From Desulfobacterales bacterium (lineage in GTDB: Bacteria > Desulfobacterota > Desulfobacteria > Desulfobacterales > Desulfosalsimonadaceae), in assembly GCA_029933295.1 (NCBI GenBank), contig JAOZOL010000152.1:1-6178 (forward strand): a stretch of 6,178 nt of DNA, written 5' to 3'. Within the stretch, counting starts at the first letter, position 1; each line of letters starts with the position of its first letter. A program made the position numbers and the translations under genes. The notes under the pieces are model-generated. The model was not told the origin of the DNA, did no database searches, and was given only the letters and a program-made list of their open reading frames with translations. Below are positions 1-5,861 of this stretch, in pieces.

Positions 1-26
1 TTGACGGAAAATTCAGGAAGTCTCAT
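1..26 (-). CDS. RND-type efflux permease, N-terminal fragment (8 codons)
   Basis: Only the first eight codons are in the window, reading MRLPEFSV, before the left edge. The ATG (26-24) overlaps the TGA of the adaptor gene (25-23) in an ATGA arrangement, and a GGGGGA Shine-Dalgarno lies 6 nt upstream inside the adaptor gene. The peptide matches the usual start of HAE1/AcrB-type RND transporters, which commonly begin with a short LPEFSVKRPV-like stretch before the first membrane helix. Such permeases follow adaptor genes in efflux operons and use the proton-motive force to drive export through the adaptor and TolC. With eight residues the family call rests mostly on position and this N-terminal signature. 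Confidence 0.6.
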
Positions 27-1177
27 GACTTATCCCCCGAATGTTTTTCAACATCCTTTTTTTGAATAATTTCCACCTCTACATTGTCCTTTAAACGGTT
101 TTGTCCCTGAATCACAACCTGATCCCCTTCGACCAGGCCGGCTAAGACTTCCACCAGATTTCCCTGGGAAATTCCGGTTTCGATATTTTTTATATGGGCT
201 TTTCCTTCTTTAGCCACATAAACATAATAGCTTCCGGTCCCCGGCATTTTATTCAAGCCCTCTCTTCGAATTATCAGAGCCGCTTTTTTCCCGAAATAAA
301 GCCTCACATGTACAAACATGCCGGATCGGAGTTGCATGTCATTGTTTTTGATATGAACTTCCGCTTTGATGGTGCGCGTCATGGGATCAGCCGTGGGATA
401 AATGAGCGCCACCTTTCCCGAAAAAGTTCGGTCAGGACAGGCATCGACCATAAACGTCACTTCCATCCCTTCCCGGATATTGGGAAATTCTATTTCCGGC
501 ACCGTTAATTCTACCTTGAGTATCTTCTCGTTAGATATTCTTAAAACCGGGGCCTTGCTGTTTGACATATTCCCGGCATCCACAAACCGGTCGGCCACAA
601 TTCCTGACTGGGTGGCGTAAATATCATGATCCCGGTAAAGGACATTGAGTTCCTTTAACGCAGCCTGTGCCTCCTTGAGCCGGGCTCCGGCTACATCCAA
701 TTCTGCCTGGATGTGATCAAGCTTCTGTTTCGGGAGCGCCTTTGATTTATACAGATTTTCAATGCGCTTGTAATCTTTTTCCAGCACATTGACTTGGGTC
801 TGTGCCACTTCCACCGCAGCCCGTCCCCGGTTTAAGTGTGCCGCGATTTGATCTTTTTCTAAAGAGGCGACCAGTTGACCCTTTTTTACCCAATCACCCT
901 TTTCTACGAAAATCTCTTCGATTATTTTTCCCGGCACCTTGGCGTACAGAGCAGCCGATTGTATGGGTGCAAGGTTTCCGGTGACATCCGTGAACCAGTC
1001 CAATTCACCCCTTATTGCAGGGCTTATGGCCACAGGAATAATAGTTGTCTTTTCAACTTTTATTACCTCACGATGCTTGGCCCGCCATACATTAATAACA
1101 ACAACGGCCAGGCAGGCCAGGATCAGCAGACCGACCACGACGGTGACTTTACTTTTCTTATTTTTTTCGTCGCTCAT
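23..1177 (-). CDS. Efflux RND transporter periplasmic adaptor subunit (HlyD/AcrA family)
   Basis: This 384-residue protein is the periplasmic linker of a tripartite efflux pump, joining the inner-membrane permease to the outer-membrane channel. An N-terminal membrane anchor spans about residues 11-31, after a lysine-rich start. The first half of the lipoyl/barrel-sandwich domain (about 68-107, with VPGKI and GDWVKKGQLVASL) is followed by a coiled-coil hairpin (about 108-178) and the second lipoyl half (about 186-216). A beta-barrel domain (about 220-295, with DPMTRTIKAEV) and a membrane-proximal domain (about 315-370) complete it. At the hairpin tip the TolC-docking RxxxLxxxxxxS pattern is partly present: Arg138 and Leu142 fit, but the Ser position is Pro149, as in many adaptors with an ALPKQ-like tip. 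The ATG at 1177 has an AGGGAGA Shine-Dalgarno. It lies 17 nt after the TolC-like gene and overlaps the permease start. Length and layout are normal. The substrate cannot be read from the sequence. Confidence 0.93.
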   Translation of the reverse strand: MSDEKNKKSKVTVVVGLLILACLAVVVINVWRAKHREVIKVEKTTIIPVAISPAIRGELDWFTDVTGNLAPIQSAALYAKVPGKIIEEIFVEKGDWVKKGQLVASLEKDQIAAHLNRGRAAVEVAQTQVNVLEKDYKRIENLYKSKALPKQKLDHIQAELDVAGARLKEAQAALKELNVLYRDHDIYATQSGIVADRFVDAGNMSNSKAPVLRISNEKILKVELTVPEIEFPNIREGMEVTFMVDACPDRTFSGKVALIYPTADPMTRTIKAEVHIKNNDMQLRSGMFVHVRLYFGKKAALIIRREGLNKMPGTGSYYVYVAKEGKAHIKNIETGISQGNLVEVLAGLVEGDQVVIQGQNRLKDNVEVEIIQKKDVEKHSGDKS

Positions 1178-1194
1178 GTAAATATCTCCCTGTT

Positions 1195-2550
1195 TTAGTT
1201 TGATCCAATGGCCCGATCCAGCGTCGCCTTTGCAATCATGTATCCGTAAAGGGCGCTGTAGTAATTCATCTCCGCCTGGGTCAGAAAAGTCTGGGCGTCA
1301 AGCACTTCAGTGGATGTTGTCACCTGCTGCTGGTACTGCAGGTTGGTAATCCGGAAATTCTCTTTTGCCTGGGCCAGTGCTGTTTCAGCTGTTTTGATAT
1401 TTTGACCGGCAACCATCAGTTTTTCACAGGCGTTCTTAACCTCCAGGCGAATGCTGTCTCGAATGCCGTCGATTTTTGCACTAAGGGCTTTCTTTTCATG
1501 GGTTGCTTTGCTGATGTCCGCACGGGTTTTGCCCCATTCAAAAAACTGCCATTGGGCCTGAGCGCCGATAATCGTGTTATGACTGTTTCCAAAATCATTG
1601 TCCGTTGCGCCTGAATTATGACCGAGTTGTTCGTAACGCCCGGTAAGATAGACTTTCGGATAGTAATTGCTTTGGGCCATCTTCACGCCAAGACCGGCCT
1701 GGGCCAGTGCTGTTTCAAGCTGTTTTAATTCCGGCCGATGTTTCATGGCATGGTCATAGAGATCAGCAATATCGTAATAAACGGGTGAAGGGGGAGCAAT
1801 CTCCATAATGGTTGTTTTATCAGTAATATCCCGTTTTAAAATAATATTAAAAGCAGCCACCGCCACATCCAGATTGCTTGCCGCACTGACCCGGTTCTGC
1901 CGGGCATGGGCCAGGGCCACCTGGGATCTTAACAAGTCGTTTTGAGGGATAAGCTCCTGATCATAAAACTGCTGGGCATCCGCGACATGTCCCTCAAGCT
2001 GTTTAACCGCCTCATCAGACACGCCCAGATATCGTTTTGCCAGCAAAATATTAAAATATCCGACCTTGACATCCCTGGTAACATCCATCACAGCCTGGTC
2101 TTTTTCGATATCTGACATCCGAATGCCCAGTTGGGCGATTTTGCGGCGAGTGGTCAGGGCAAAACCGGTAAATAACGGCTGGACGATACTGACATCCCAT
2201 GCAAAACGGTCATGTTTCCACATGTCAAATTTTGACGCACCGGCCGGTGGAATATCATACATGATATACGGCGTGTCCTTAAAATGCATATAGGTGTATT
2301 CGGCGGACAATTTCGGAAACAGGTCGGCTGTTGCGCTTTTTTCATTTTCCATTGCCGCCCGCTGTTTTTCAACTGCCTCCTGAATCAGCGTATTGTCGTG
2401 TATGGCCTCTGAAACAGCAGTTTCCAGGGAGAGGGGGATTTCCTGTGCAGCGCATGGATTTGCCATGAAAAACATTATAAAAATAAAAATCATCTGCCCT
2501 GTAAATCGGGCAGTTACCTTTAAAATATGGCATAATTTTGTCTTAATCAC
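1195..2550 (-). CDS. TolC-family outer membrane efflux protein
   Basis: This is an outer-membrane channel of the TolC/OEP family, about 451 residues from the chosen start, which is normal for the family. A signal peptide is clear: a basic start, a hydrophobic stretch (MIFIFIMFFM), then ANPCAA before QEIP, with likely cleavage after CAA. Two OEP repeats follow: the first opens with LSLETAVSEAI, the second with RPELKQLETALAQAG and SNYYPKVYLTGRY. The C-terminal half is rich in Ala, Gln and Glu, as expected for the periplasmic coiled-coil barrel. Start choice: AAAGGGAG directly abuts an ATG at 2556 (spacing zero) but lies 6 nt before an in-frame GTG at 2550, so GTG is favoured; the ATG would add two residues. 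The frame stays open to 2748, but that extension lies inside the regulator gene and would bury the signal peptide. The start overlaps the regulator's 3' end by 8 nt, suggesting translational coupling. Confidence 0.93.
   Translation of the reverse strand: MIKTKLCHILKVTARFTGQMIFIFIMFFMANPCAAQEIPLSLETAVSEAIHDNTLIQEAVEKQRAAMENEKSATADLFPKLSAEYTYMHFKDTPYIMYDIPPAGASKFDMWKHDRFAWDVSIVQPLFTGFALTTRRKIAQLGIRMSDIEKDQAVMDVTRDVKVGYFNILLAKRYLGVSDEAVKQLEGHVADAQQFYDQELIPQNDLLRSQVALAHARQNRVSAASNLDVAVAAFNIILKRDITDKTTIMEIAPPSPVYYDIADLYDHAMKHRPELKQLETALAQAGLGVKMAQSNYYPKVYLTGRYEQLGHNSGATDNDFGNSHNTIIGAQAQWQFFEWGKTRADISKATHEKKALSAKIDGIRDSIRLEVKNACEKLMVAGQNIKTAETALAQAKENFRITNLQYQQQVTTSTEVLDAQTFLTQAEMNYYSALYGYMIAKATLDRAIGSN
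1367..1387 (-). repeat. Direct repeat in the TolC-like gene, copy A
   Basis: A 21-bp stretch, identical to 1697-1717 and in the same reading frame, encodes most of ETALAQA in the second half of the channel. After a one-base offset the similarity runs a little further on the plus strand (GCTGTTTT). The copies are exactly 330 bp (110 codons) apart. Confidence 0.6.
1697..1717 (-). repeat. Direct repeat in the TolC-like gene, copy B
   Basis: Second copy of the 21-bp identity, encoding ETALAQA at the start of the second OEP repeat. The two ETALAQA segments do not occupy equivalent places in the family's internal duplication, so they are not simply conserved traces of it. Confidence 0.6.
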
Positions 2551-3187
2551 GATCATCTCCCTTTGGAAATAAAACGCCTTCAAAAAAAATTTTCTCAATA
2601 ACGGAAATATTTTCCGCAAACGGATGCTTCTCCGGATCATCCAGCCAGTGGAAAAGAAATGAATTAACGATGCTGCTGAGAGAAATTGCCAGGTGATACG
2701 GATCAAGACGACGATATAAACCCTTTTCAATCCCCTCGCTAAATGCATCGCTCAGCTTGTTTAATATATCATCATAATATGCCTGAAGCTCTTTGGTGAG
2801 TGTTGCCCTGAGGTTAAAATTCCCGCCAAATGCTTCTACAAAATAAAGACGGATTGCACCGGCATTGGCCATGAACAGGTCGCCCTTTATTCGGATATAT
2901 TTTTTGATTTTATGATGACTTTCACCCTTTTCTTCAAAAATTTCGGCAAGGGTAACATGAAACCGCTCTGCGATATCAATCAAAAGGGCATTGTAGAGAT
3001 CTTCTTTGTTTTTGAAAAATTTGTAAAGGGTGCCGATGGCAAACTCGGCATGATGAGCGATTTCATGCATGGAAACATTGGGATATCCTTTTGCCGAAAA
3101 CAGCTCCAGGGCCGCAGACAGCATCATGGCCCGGTGGCGCAATCTGTCTTTTTCCCGACGTGAGAGTTTAATTTTCTCTTCGCTCAT
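2543..3187 (-). CDS. TetR/AcrR-family transcriptional regulator
   Basis: A 214-residue one-component repressor of usual TetR length. The N-terminal DNA-binding domain spans about residues 18-65: AALELFSAKGYPNVSM forms helix 1 and the turn, and HEIAHHAEFAIGTLYKFFKNKEDL carries the helix-turn-helix with the family-typical GTLYKFFKNKEDL signature. The remaining 150 residues form the all-helical ligand-binding/dimerisation domain, whose sequence does not reveal the ligand. The ATG at 3187 is preceded by AGGA with 5-nt spacing; an upstream in-frame TTG at 3217 lacks such a site and would sit inside the promoter. It is the first gene of the efflux operon and diverges from the acyl-CoA synthetase operon. 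The palindrome at 3240-3254 in the shared control region is its likely operator. It therefore probably represses its own operon, and plausibly the rightward one. An acyl-CoA or organic-acid ligand is inference from the neighbours. Confidence 0.92.
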   Translation of the reverse strand: MSEEKIKLSRREKDRLRHRAMMLSAALELFSAKGYPNVSMHEIAHHAEFAIGTLYKFFKNKEDLYNALLIDIAERFHVTLAEIFEEKGESHHKIKKYIRIKGDLFMANAGAIRLYFVEAFGGNFNLRATLTKELQAYYDDILNKLSDAFSEGIEKGLYRRLDPYHLAISLSSIVNSFLFHWLDDPEKHPFAENISVIEKIFFEGVLFPKGDDRD

Positions 3188-3210
3188 TGATATCCTGAGA
3201 AAAAAATGGT

Positions 3211-3238
3211 TTGACAAAATGACGTTAAATTATAAAAT
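3211..3238 (+). promoter_or_regulatory. Predicted sigma70-type promoter for the rightward acyl-CoA synthetase operon
   Basis: On the plus strand TTGACA (3211-3216) is followed after 16 nt by TAAAAT (3233-3238), one mismatch from the -10 consensus. Transcription would start around 3245, within the palindrome at 3240-3254, leaving a leader of about 53 nt before the ATG at 3298. An alternative -10 (TATAAT at 3259-3264) lacks a good -35 at proper spacing. This promoter lies face to face over the leftward one, so the two should interfere with each other. Confidence 0.5.
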
Positions 3239-3255
3239 ATGACGTATTATGTCAA
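3229..3255 (-). promoter_or_regulatory. Predicted sigma70-type promoter for the leftward efflux operon
   Basis: On the minus strand a perfect TTGACA (3255-3250) is followed after 15 nt by a perfect TATAAT (3234-3229). The spacer is 1-2 nt shorter than ideal, which often goes with regulated promoters. Transcription would start near 3222, giving a leader of about 35 nt before the regulator's ATG at 3187. The -35 box lies within the palindrome at 3240-3254, so a bound repressor would block it. Confidence 0.6.
3240..3254. promoter_or_regulatory. Palindromic operator candidate for the adjacent TetR regulator
   Basis: TGACGTATTATGTCA is a 15-bp inverted repeat with 7-bp arms around a central T (3247); six of the seven arm positions are complementary. 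Size and symmetry suit a TetR dimer. It covers the -35 box of the leftward promoter and the predicted start site of the rightward one. The half-site TGACGT occurs again at 3220-3225, exactly 20 bp away in the same orientation (about two helical turns), which could be a second weaker contact. Confidence 0.6.
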
Positions 3256-3284
3256 TAATATAATTTCGTTTAGGATAACTTCTC

Positions 3285-3291
3285 AGGAAAG
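3285..3291 (+). promoter_or_regulatory. Shine-Dalgarno of the beta-subunit gene
   Basis: AGGAAAG lies 6 nt before the ATG at 3298. It fixes the start of the first gene of the rightward operon; no alternative in-frame start with a comparable site was seen nearby. Confidence 0.6.
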
Positions 3292-3297
3292 TCTAAA

Positions 3298-3969
3298 ATG
3301 AACATTTTAGAAAAAGCCGTGTCCGAGAAAAGAACAACGCTTTCGGAATACGAATCAAAACAGATTTTGTCCGATTATCAGATCCCGATCACCCGTGAAC
3401 TGCTGGTGCATGATGAAAAAAATCTCATTATTGCCGCCAAAAAAATCGGTTATCCGCTGGTGTTAAAAGGATGCGATGCCAGAATCGCCCATAAGACTGA
3501 AAAAAATCTGATTCGAACAAACGTTATCAATGAAAAAGAGGCAATAACAGCATTTAATGATATTCAATCCTGCATGAACAAAAACAATGCCGCCGTTATT
3601 GTCCAGGAAATGATTATCGGAAAGCGGGAACTGGTCGCAGGTATGATCCGCGATCAACAATTCGGCCCTTGTGTAATGTTTGGCATCGGCGGAATATTTA
3701 CGGAAATTTTCAATGATGTCACCTTTCGGATCGCTCCGATAACAAAAAAAGACGCCCTTGAAATGATGGACGAAATCCGGGGTAAGCGGATACTGGAATC
3801 TATTCGCGGGATGAAGGCCGCAGACCGTGAACAATTAAGTGATATCCTGATTAGCATCGGACAAATCGGCATTGAAAACAAGATGATTTGCGAGATTGAC
3901 ATCAATCCTATTATCATTTCAAAAGGAAGGGCCGTTGCTGTGGACGCAATGATCGTTCTCAAATCTTGA
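3298..3969 (+). CDS. ADP-forming acyl-CoA (acetate-CoA ligase type) synthetase, beta subunit, ATP-grasp
   Basis: A 223-residue ATP-grasp protein of the beta-subunit type of NDP-forming acyl-CoA synthetases. These enzymes interconvert acyl-CoA + ADP + Pi and free acid + CoA + ATP by way of phosphohistidine intermediates. The opening LSEYESKQILSDYQIP is the classic start of this domain, followed by YPLVLKGCDARIAHKTE (about 52-68). His65 matches the beta-subunit histidine reported to carry phosphate in archaeal ACD1. Later motifs are VQEMIIGKRELVAGM (about 102-116), FGIGGIFTEIFNDV (about 128-141) and the nucleotide/metal segment CEIDINPII (about 198-206). Length fits a stand-alone beta subunit. 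The alpha subunit follows after 14 nt. Many bacteria carry the two fused as one alpha-beta chain; here they are separate and in beta-alpha order. The acyl substrate is not visible; the crotonase downstream hints at something longer than acetate. Confidence 0.9.
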   Translation: MNILEKAVSEKRTTLSEYESKQILSDYQIPITRELLVHDEKNLIIAAKKIGYPLVLKGCDARIAHKTEKNLIRTNVINEKEAITAFNDIQSCMNKNNAAVIVQEMIIGKRELVAGMIRDQQFGPCVMFGIGGIFTEIFNDVTFRIAPITKKDALEMMDEIRGKRILESIRGMKAADREQLSDILISIGQIGIENKMICEIDINPIIISKGRAVAVDAMIVLKS

Positions 3970-3983
3970 TATAGAAAAAGGCA

Positions 3984-5381
3984 ATGATGGAAAAAACACA
4001 TAAACTGGTAGAGCAACTGGATGCGATTTTTCACCCTGAATCGGTTGCGATTATCGGACTTCCAAGGGGATTTAAGGCGGGCAAACTGTTTCTCATGGCC
4101 CTGCTGGATTTAAAATATGCCGGCAGGATTTACCCCGTCCATCCCAAAGCAAAAGAGATCGACGGGCTTAAAGCATATCAGAGAATTGACAAAATTCCCG
4201 GAACCGTTGACCTGGCAATCATCCTGGTACCACACCACCAGGCACTTCCGATCGTCAAAGCATGTGCTGCCAAAGGTGTCAAAGGAGCAATACTTTTCAC
4301 CGCAGGGTACAAAGAAACCGGAACAGATGAGGGACGCAAACTGGAAGAGGCCTTGACCCATGTGGCTAAATCTTCAGGTATGCGGCTTTTTGGTCCGAAT
4401 TGCATGGGGCTGTATGTGCCGGAATCCGGCATCTCCTTCTTTCCCGGGCTTTCAAAAAAATCAGGGCCGGTGGGATTTATCTCACACAGTGGGTCGCTGG
4501 CCAATATACTCGGCAGAATTGCCCCGCAAAAAGGGATTTACTTTACCAGCGCCGTGAGCCTGGGAAATGAATGCGACATTTCCAGCGCTGACATGCTGAC
4601 CTATTTGGGAAATGATCCAAAAACCCGTGTAATTGGCGCTTATCTGGAAAACATCCGAAACGGGCCTTATTTTTTAGAGGCCCTGAAAAAAGCGTCTGAA
4701 AAAAAGCCAGTCCTTCTCTGGAAAGTCGGCTTAAATCCTGAAGGACAAAAAGCCGCCACATCTCACACAGGCGCCCTGGCAAGTCAGAGGCATATATGGG
4801 AAGCGGTCATACGACAGGGGGGCGCTGTTTCTGTTAAAGGATTTGATGTTCTCACAGATGCCCTGATGGGGTTTTCCATGCTGCCAGACAATATCGGTGA
4901 TCGAATCGCCATTTTGTCAGGCCCCGGAGGGATGGCTGTGGCGGCGGCCGAAGCTTGCGGTGACGAAGGATTAAAACTGGCAAAACTCTCAGACAAAACG
5001 CGTTTAGAATTATCCGATTTTGTTCCGCAAACCGGCACCAGCCTTTCAAACCCGGTGGATGTCGGGCTGACCGCCTCTCTGGAAATGGAAATTTATATCC
5101 GGGCCGCGCGTGTCCTGGCGGCGGATCCGGGCGTGGATGCCGTGGTCGTAATCGGAGCAGGACTGGACCGGGAAACAAATGAATTATATACCAACTCCAT
5201 GATTGGCGCACATCAGGAGTTTGGAAAGCCTTTTATCATAGTAAACATACCCGGGTTTGATTCGGATCTGGCCCAAACGTTTTGCCAGGCAGGAATCCCT
5301 TTTTTCGAAACAACGGAACGGGCCATGTCCGTTTATGCCATGGTGTGGCGATATCATGTCCGGCGCCGAAAAAAAGCTTAA
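3984..5381 (+). CDS. ADP-forming acyl-CoA (acetate-CoA ligase type) synthetase, alpha subunit, CoA-binding
   Basis: This 465-residue protein is the CoA-binding and catalytic partner of the beta subunit upstream. An N-terminal CoA-binding Rossmann domain covers about residues 10-145 (SVAIIGLPRGFKAGK, ILFTAGYKETG, RLFGPNCMGLYVP). A succinyl-CoA-ligase-like domain follows (about 160-295), with FISHSGSLANIL, YLENIRNG (Glu222, matching the glutamate that holds the phosphohistidine) and KAATSHTGALAS. His261 in the last motif matches the phosphorylated alpha histidine (His257 in ACD1). A third domain (about 305-460, with LSGPGGMAVAAAEAC and NPVDVG) completes the chain. All key residues are present, so an active enzyme is expected. 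Two ATG codons stand in tandem; AAAAAGG is only 2 nt before the first but 5 nt before the second (3987), so the true start may be one codon later. Residues are numbered from the first. The M55-like gene starts 12 nt after the stop. Confidence 0.92.
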   Translation: MMEKTHKLVEQLDAIFHPESVAIIGLPRGFKAGKLFLMALLDLKYAGRIYPVHPKAKEIDGLKAYQRIDKIPGTVDLAIILVPHHQALPIVKACAAKGVKGAILFTAGYKETGTDEGRKLEEALTHVAKSSGMRLFGPNCMGLYVPESGISFFPGLSKKSGPVGFISHSGSLANILGRIAPQKGIYFTSAVSLGNECDISSADMLTYLGNDPKTRVIGAYLENIRNGPYFLEALKKASEKKPVLLWKVGLNPEGQKAATSHTGALASQRHIWEAVIRQGGAVSVKGFDVLTDALMGFSMLPDNIGDRIAILSGPGGMAVAAAEACGDEGLKLAKLSDKTRLELSDFVPQTGTSLSNPVDVGLTASLEMEIYIRAARVLAADPGVDAVVVIGAGLDRETNELYTNSMIGAHQEFGKPFIIVNIPGFDSDLAQTFCQAGIPFFETTERAMSVYAMVWRYHVRRRKKA

Positions 5382-5393
5382 AAGGAAATAAAC

Positions 5394-5849
5394 ATGCATA
5401 TCGGAGTGTTTGCCGATATTGAGGGAAGCTTCGGCATATGGCGCATGCGCCAATGCCGGATGGGGACACGTGAGTGGCAATACGGTAGGGCCTGTCTATC
5501 TGAAGATGTCAATCATGTTATTTGCGGTGCATTTGACGGCGGGGCGTCAAAGGTCACCGTAAAAGACACCCATGAGATCGGATTCAACTGTTTGGTCAAC
5601 AAACTCGATTCCAGAGCTGATTATATCGGCGGCCATTTTATCAAACCGTCCCTTTTCGGCAGGGTCACGGAGTATGACCTGGCCCTGTATGTGGCCATCT
5701 ATGCCGCATCCGGGACAGACGGCGCCTTTTTCCCAAAAAGAATACATCCTTACCGCCGACTCCTTGTTTTTATCATGCGTCGCTACTTTGGCATAAAAAC
5801 CACTTGTTTTACACCAAAACCAAACCCTGAAGGAGCGGCTGTCACATGA
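5394..5849 (+). CDS. Shortened M55 (DppA)-family D-aminopeptidase-like protein, probably inactive or a remnant
   Basis: The 151-residue product aligns without gaps, over about residues 1-103, to the N-terminal half of M55 zinc D-aminopeptidases such as Bacillus subtilis DppA (about 274 residues, recalled from memory). Asp8 and Glu10 in VFADIEGSFGIW and His60 in VKDTHEIGF fall at the same positions as three DppA metal ligands, and the middle (YGRACLSEDVNHVI) is also family-like. The next ligand, His104 of DppA, is missing: IYAASGTDG stands where a YHA motif is expected, by substitution or loss of one codon. The catalytic His115 is absent too. After about residue 114 the tail (HPYRRLLVFIMRRYFGIK onward) has no visible M55 similarity, and the decamer-forming C-terminal half is lacking. 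The ATG has AAGGA at 7-nt spacing, and 12 nt separate it from each neighbour, so it is translated with the operon. It may be a decayed gene with an intact frame, or a repurposed short protein. Confidence 0.75.
   Translation: MHIGVFADIEGSFGIWRMRQCRMGTREWQYGRACLSEDVNHVICGAFDGGASKVTVKDTHEIGFNCLVNKLDSRADYIGGHFIKPSLFGRVTEYDLALYVAIYAASGTDGAFFPKRIHPYRRLLVFIMRRYFGIKTTCFTPKPNPEGAAVT
5432..5458. repeat. Strong inverted repeat inside the M55-like gene
   Basis: The core TGGCGCATGCGCCA (5439-5452) is a perfect 14-bp palindrome. It extends outward by six more pairs (CGGCAT at 5432-5437 against ATGCCG at 5453-5458) with only A5438 unpaired. The whole could form a GC-rich cruciform, or an mRNA hairpin with a very tight apex, about 38 nt after the start codon. 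No U-tract follows, so it is not an intrinsic terminator. Confidence 0.7.
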
Positions 5850-5861
5850 AAGGAAAAAACA

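Noticed and set aside
1080..1145. Lipobox at LILAC in the adaptor's N-terminus
   Set aside because: The hydrophobic stretch continues well past the cysteine, so a membrane anchor is more likely than lipid attachment.
194..1198. Several plus-strand open frames (for example 194-508 and 875-1198) opposite the adaptor gene
   Set aside because: They are antisense to a well-supported gene, show no recognisable domains, and their composition is that of a shadow frame.
2440..2475. Lipoprotein signal (cysteine in ANPC) for the TolC-like protein
   Set aside because: The residues before the cysteine do not form a lipobox; cleavage by signal peptidase I after CAA is more consistent.
2551..2748. N-terminal extension of the TolC-like frame back to 2748
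   Set aside because: It lies wholly within the TetR coding region in another frame, has no visible ribosome binding site, and would place about 64 non-family residues before a clear signal peptide.
3188..3217. TTG start at 3217 for the regulator, adding ten residues
   Set aside because: No Shine-Dalgarno precedes it and it lies at the start of the predicted transcript; the ATG at 3187 has AGGA with 5-nt spacing.
3463..5211. Minus-strand open frames opposite the synthetase subunits (for example 3654-4034 and 4852-5211)
   Set aside because: Rich in Pro, Arg, Cys and Ser with no family motifs; they are complements of conserved sense codons.
5432..5475. Intrinsic terminator at the strong hairpin in the M55-like gene
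   Set aside because: No run of T follows the stem, and the reading frame and operon continue through it.
5700..5850. Simple frameshift as the cause of the shortened M55-like protein
   Set aside because: I translated the other two plus-strand frames of this stretch; neither restores M55-like motifs and each meets a stop, so a deletion or replacement fits better than a single frameshift.
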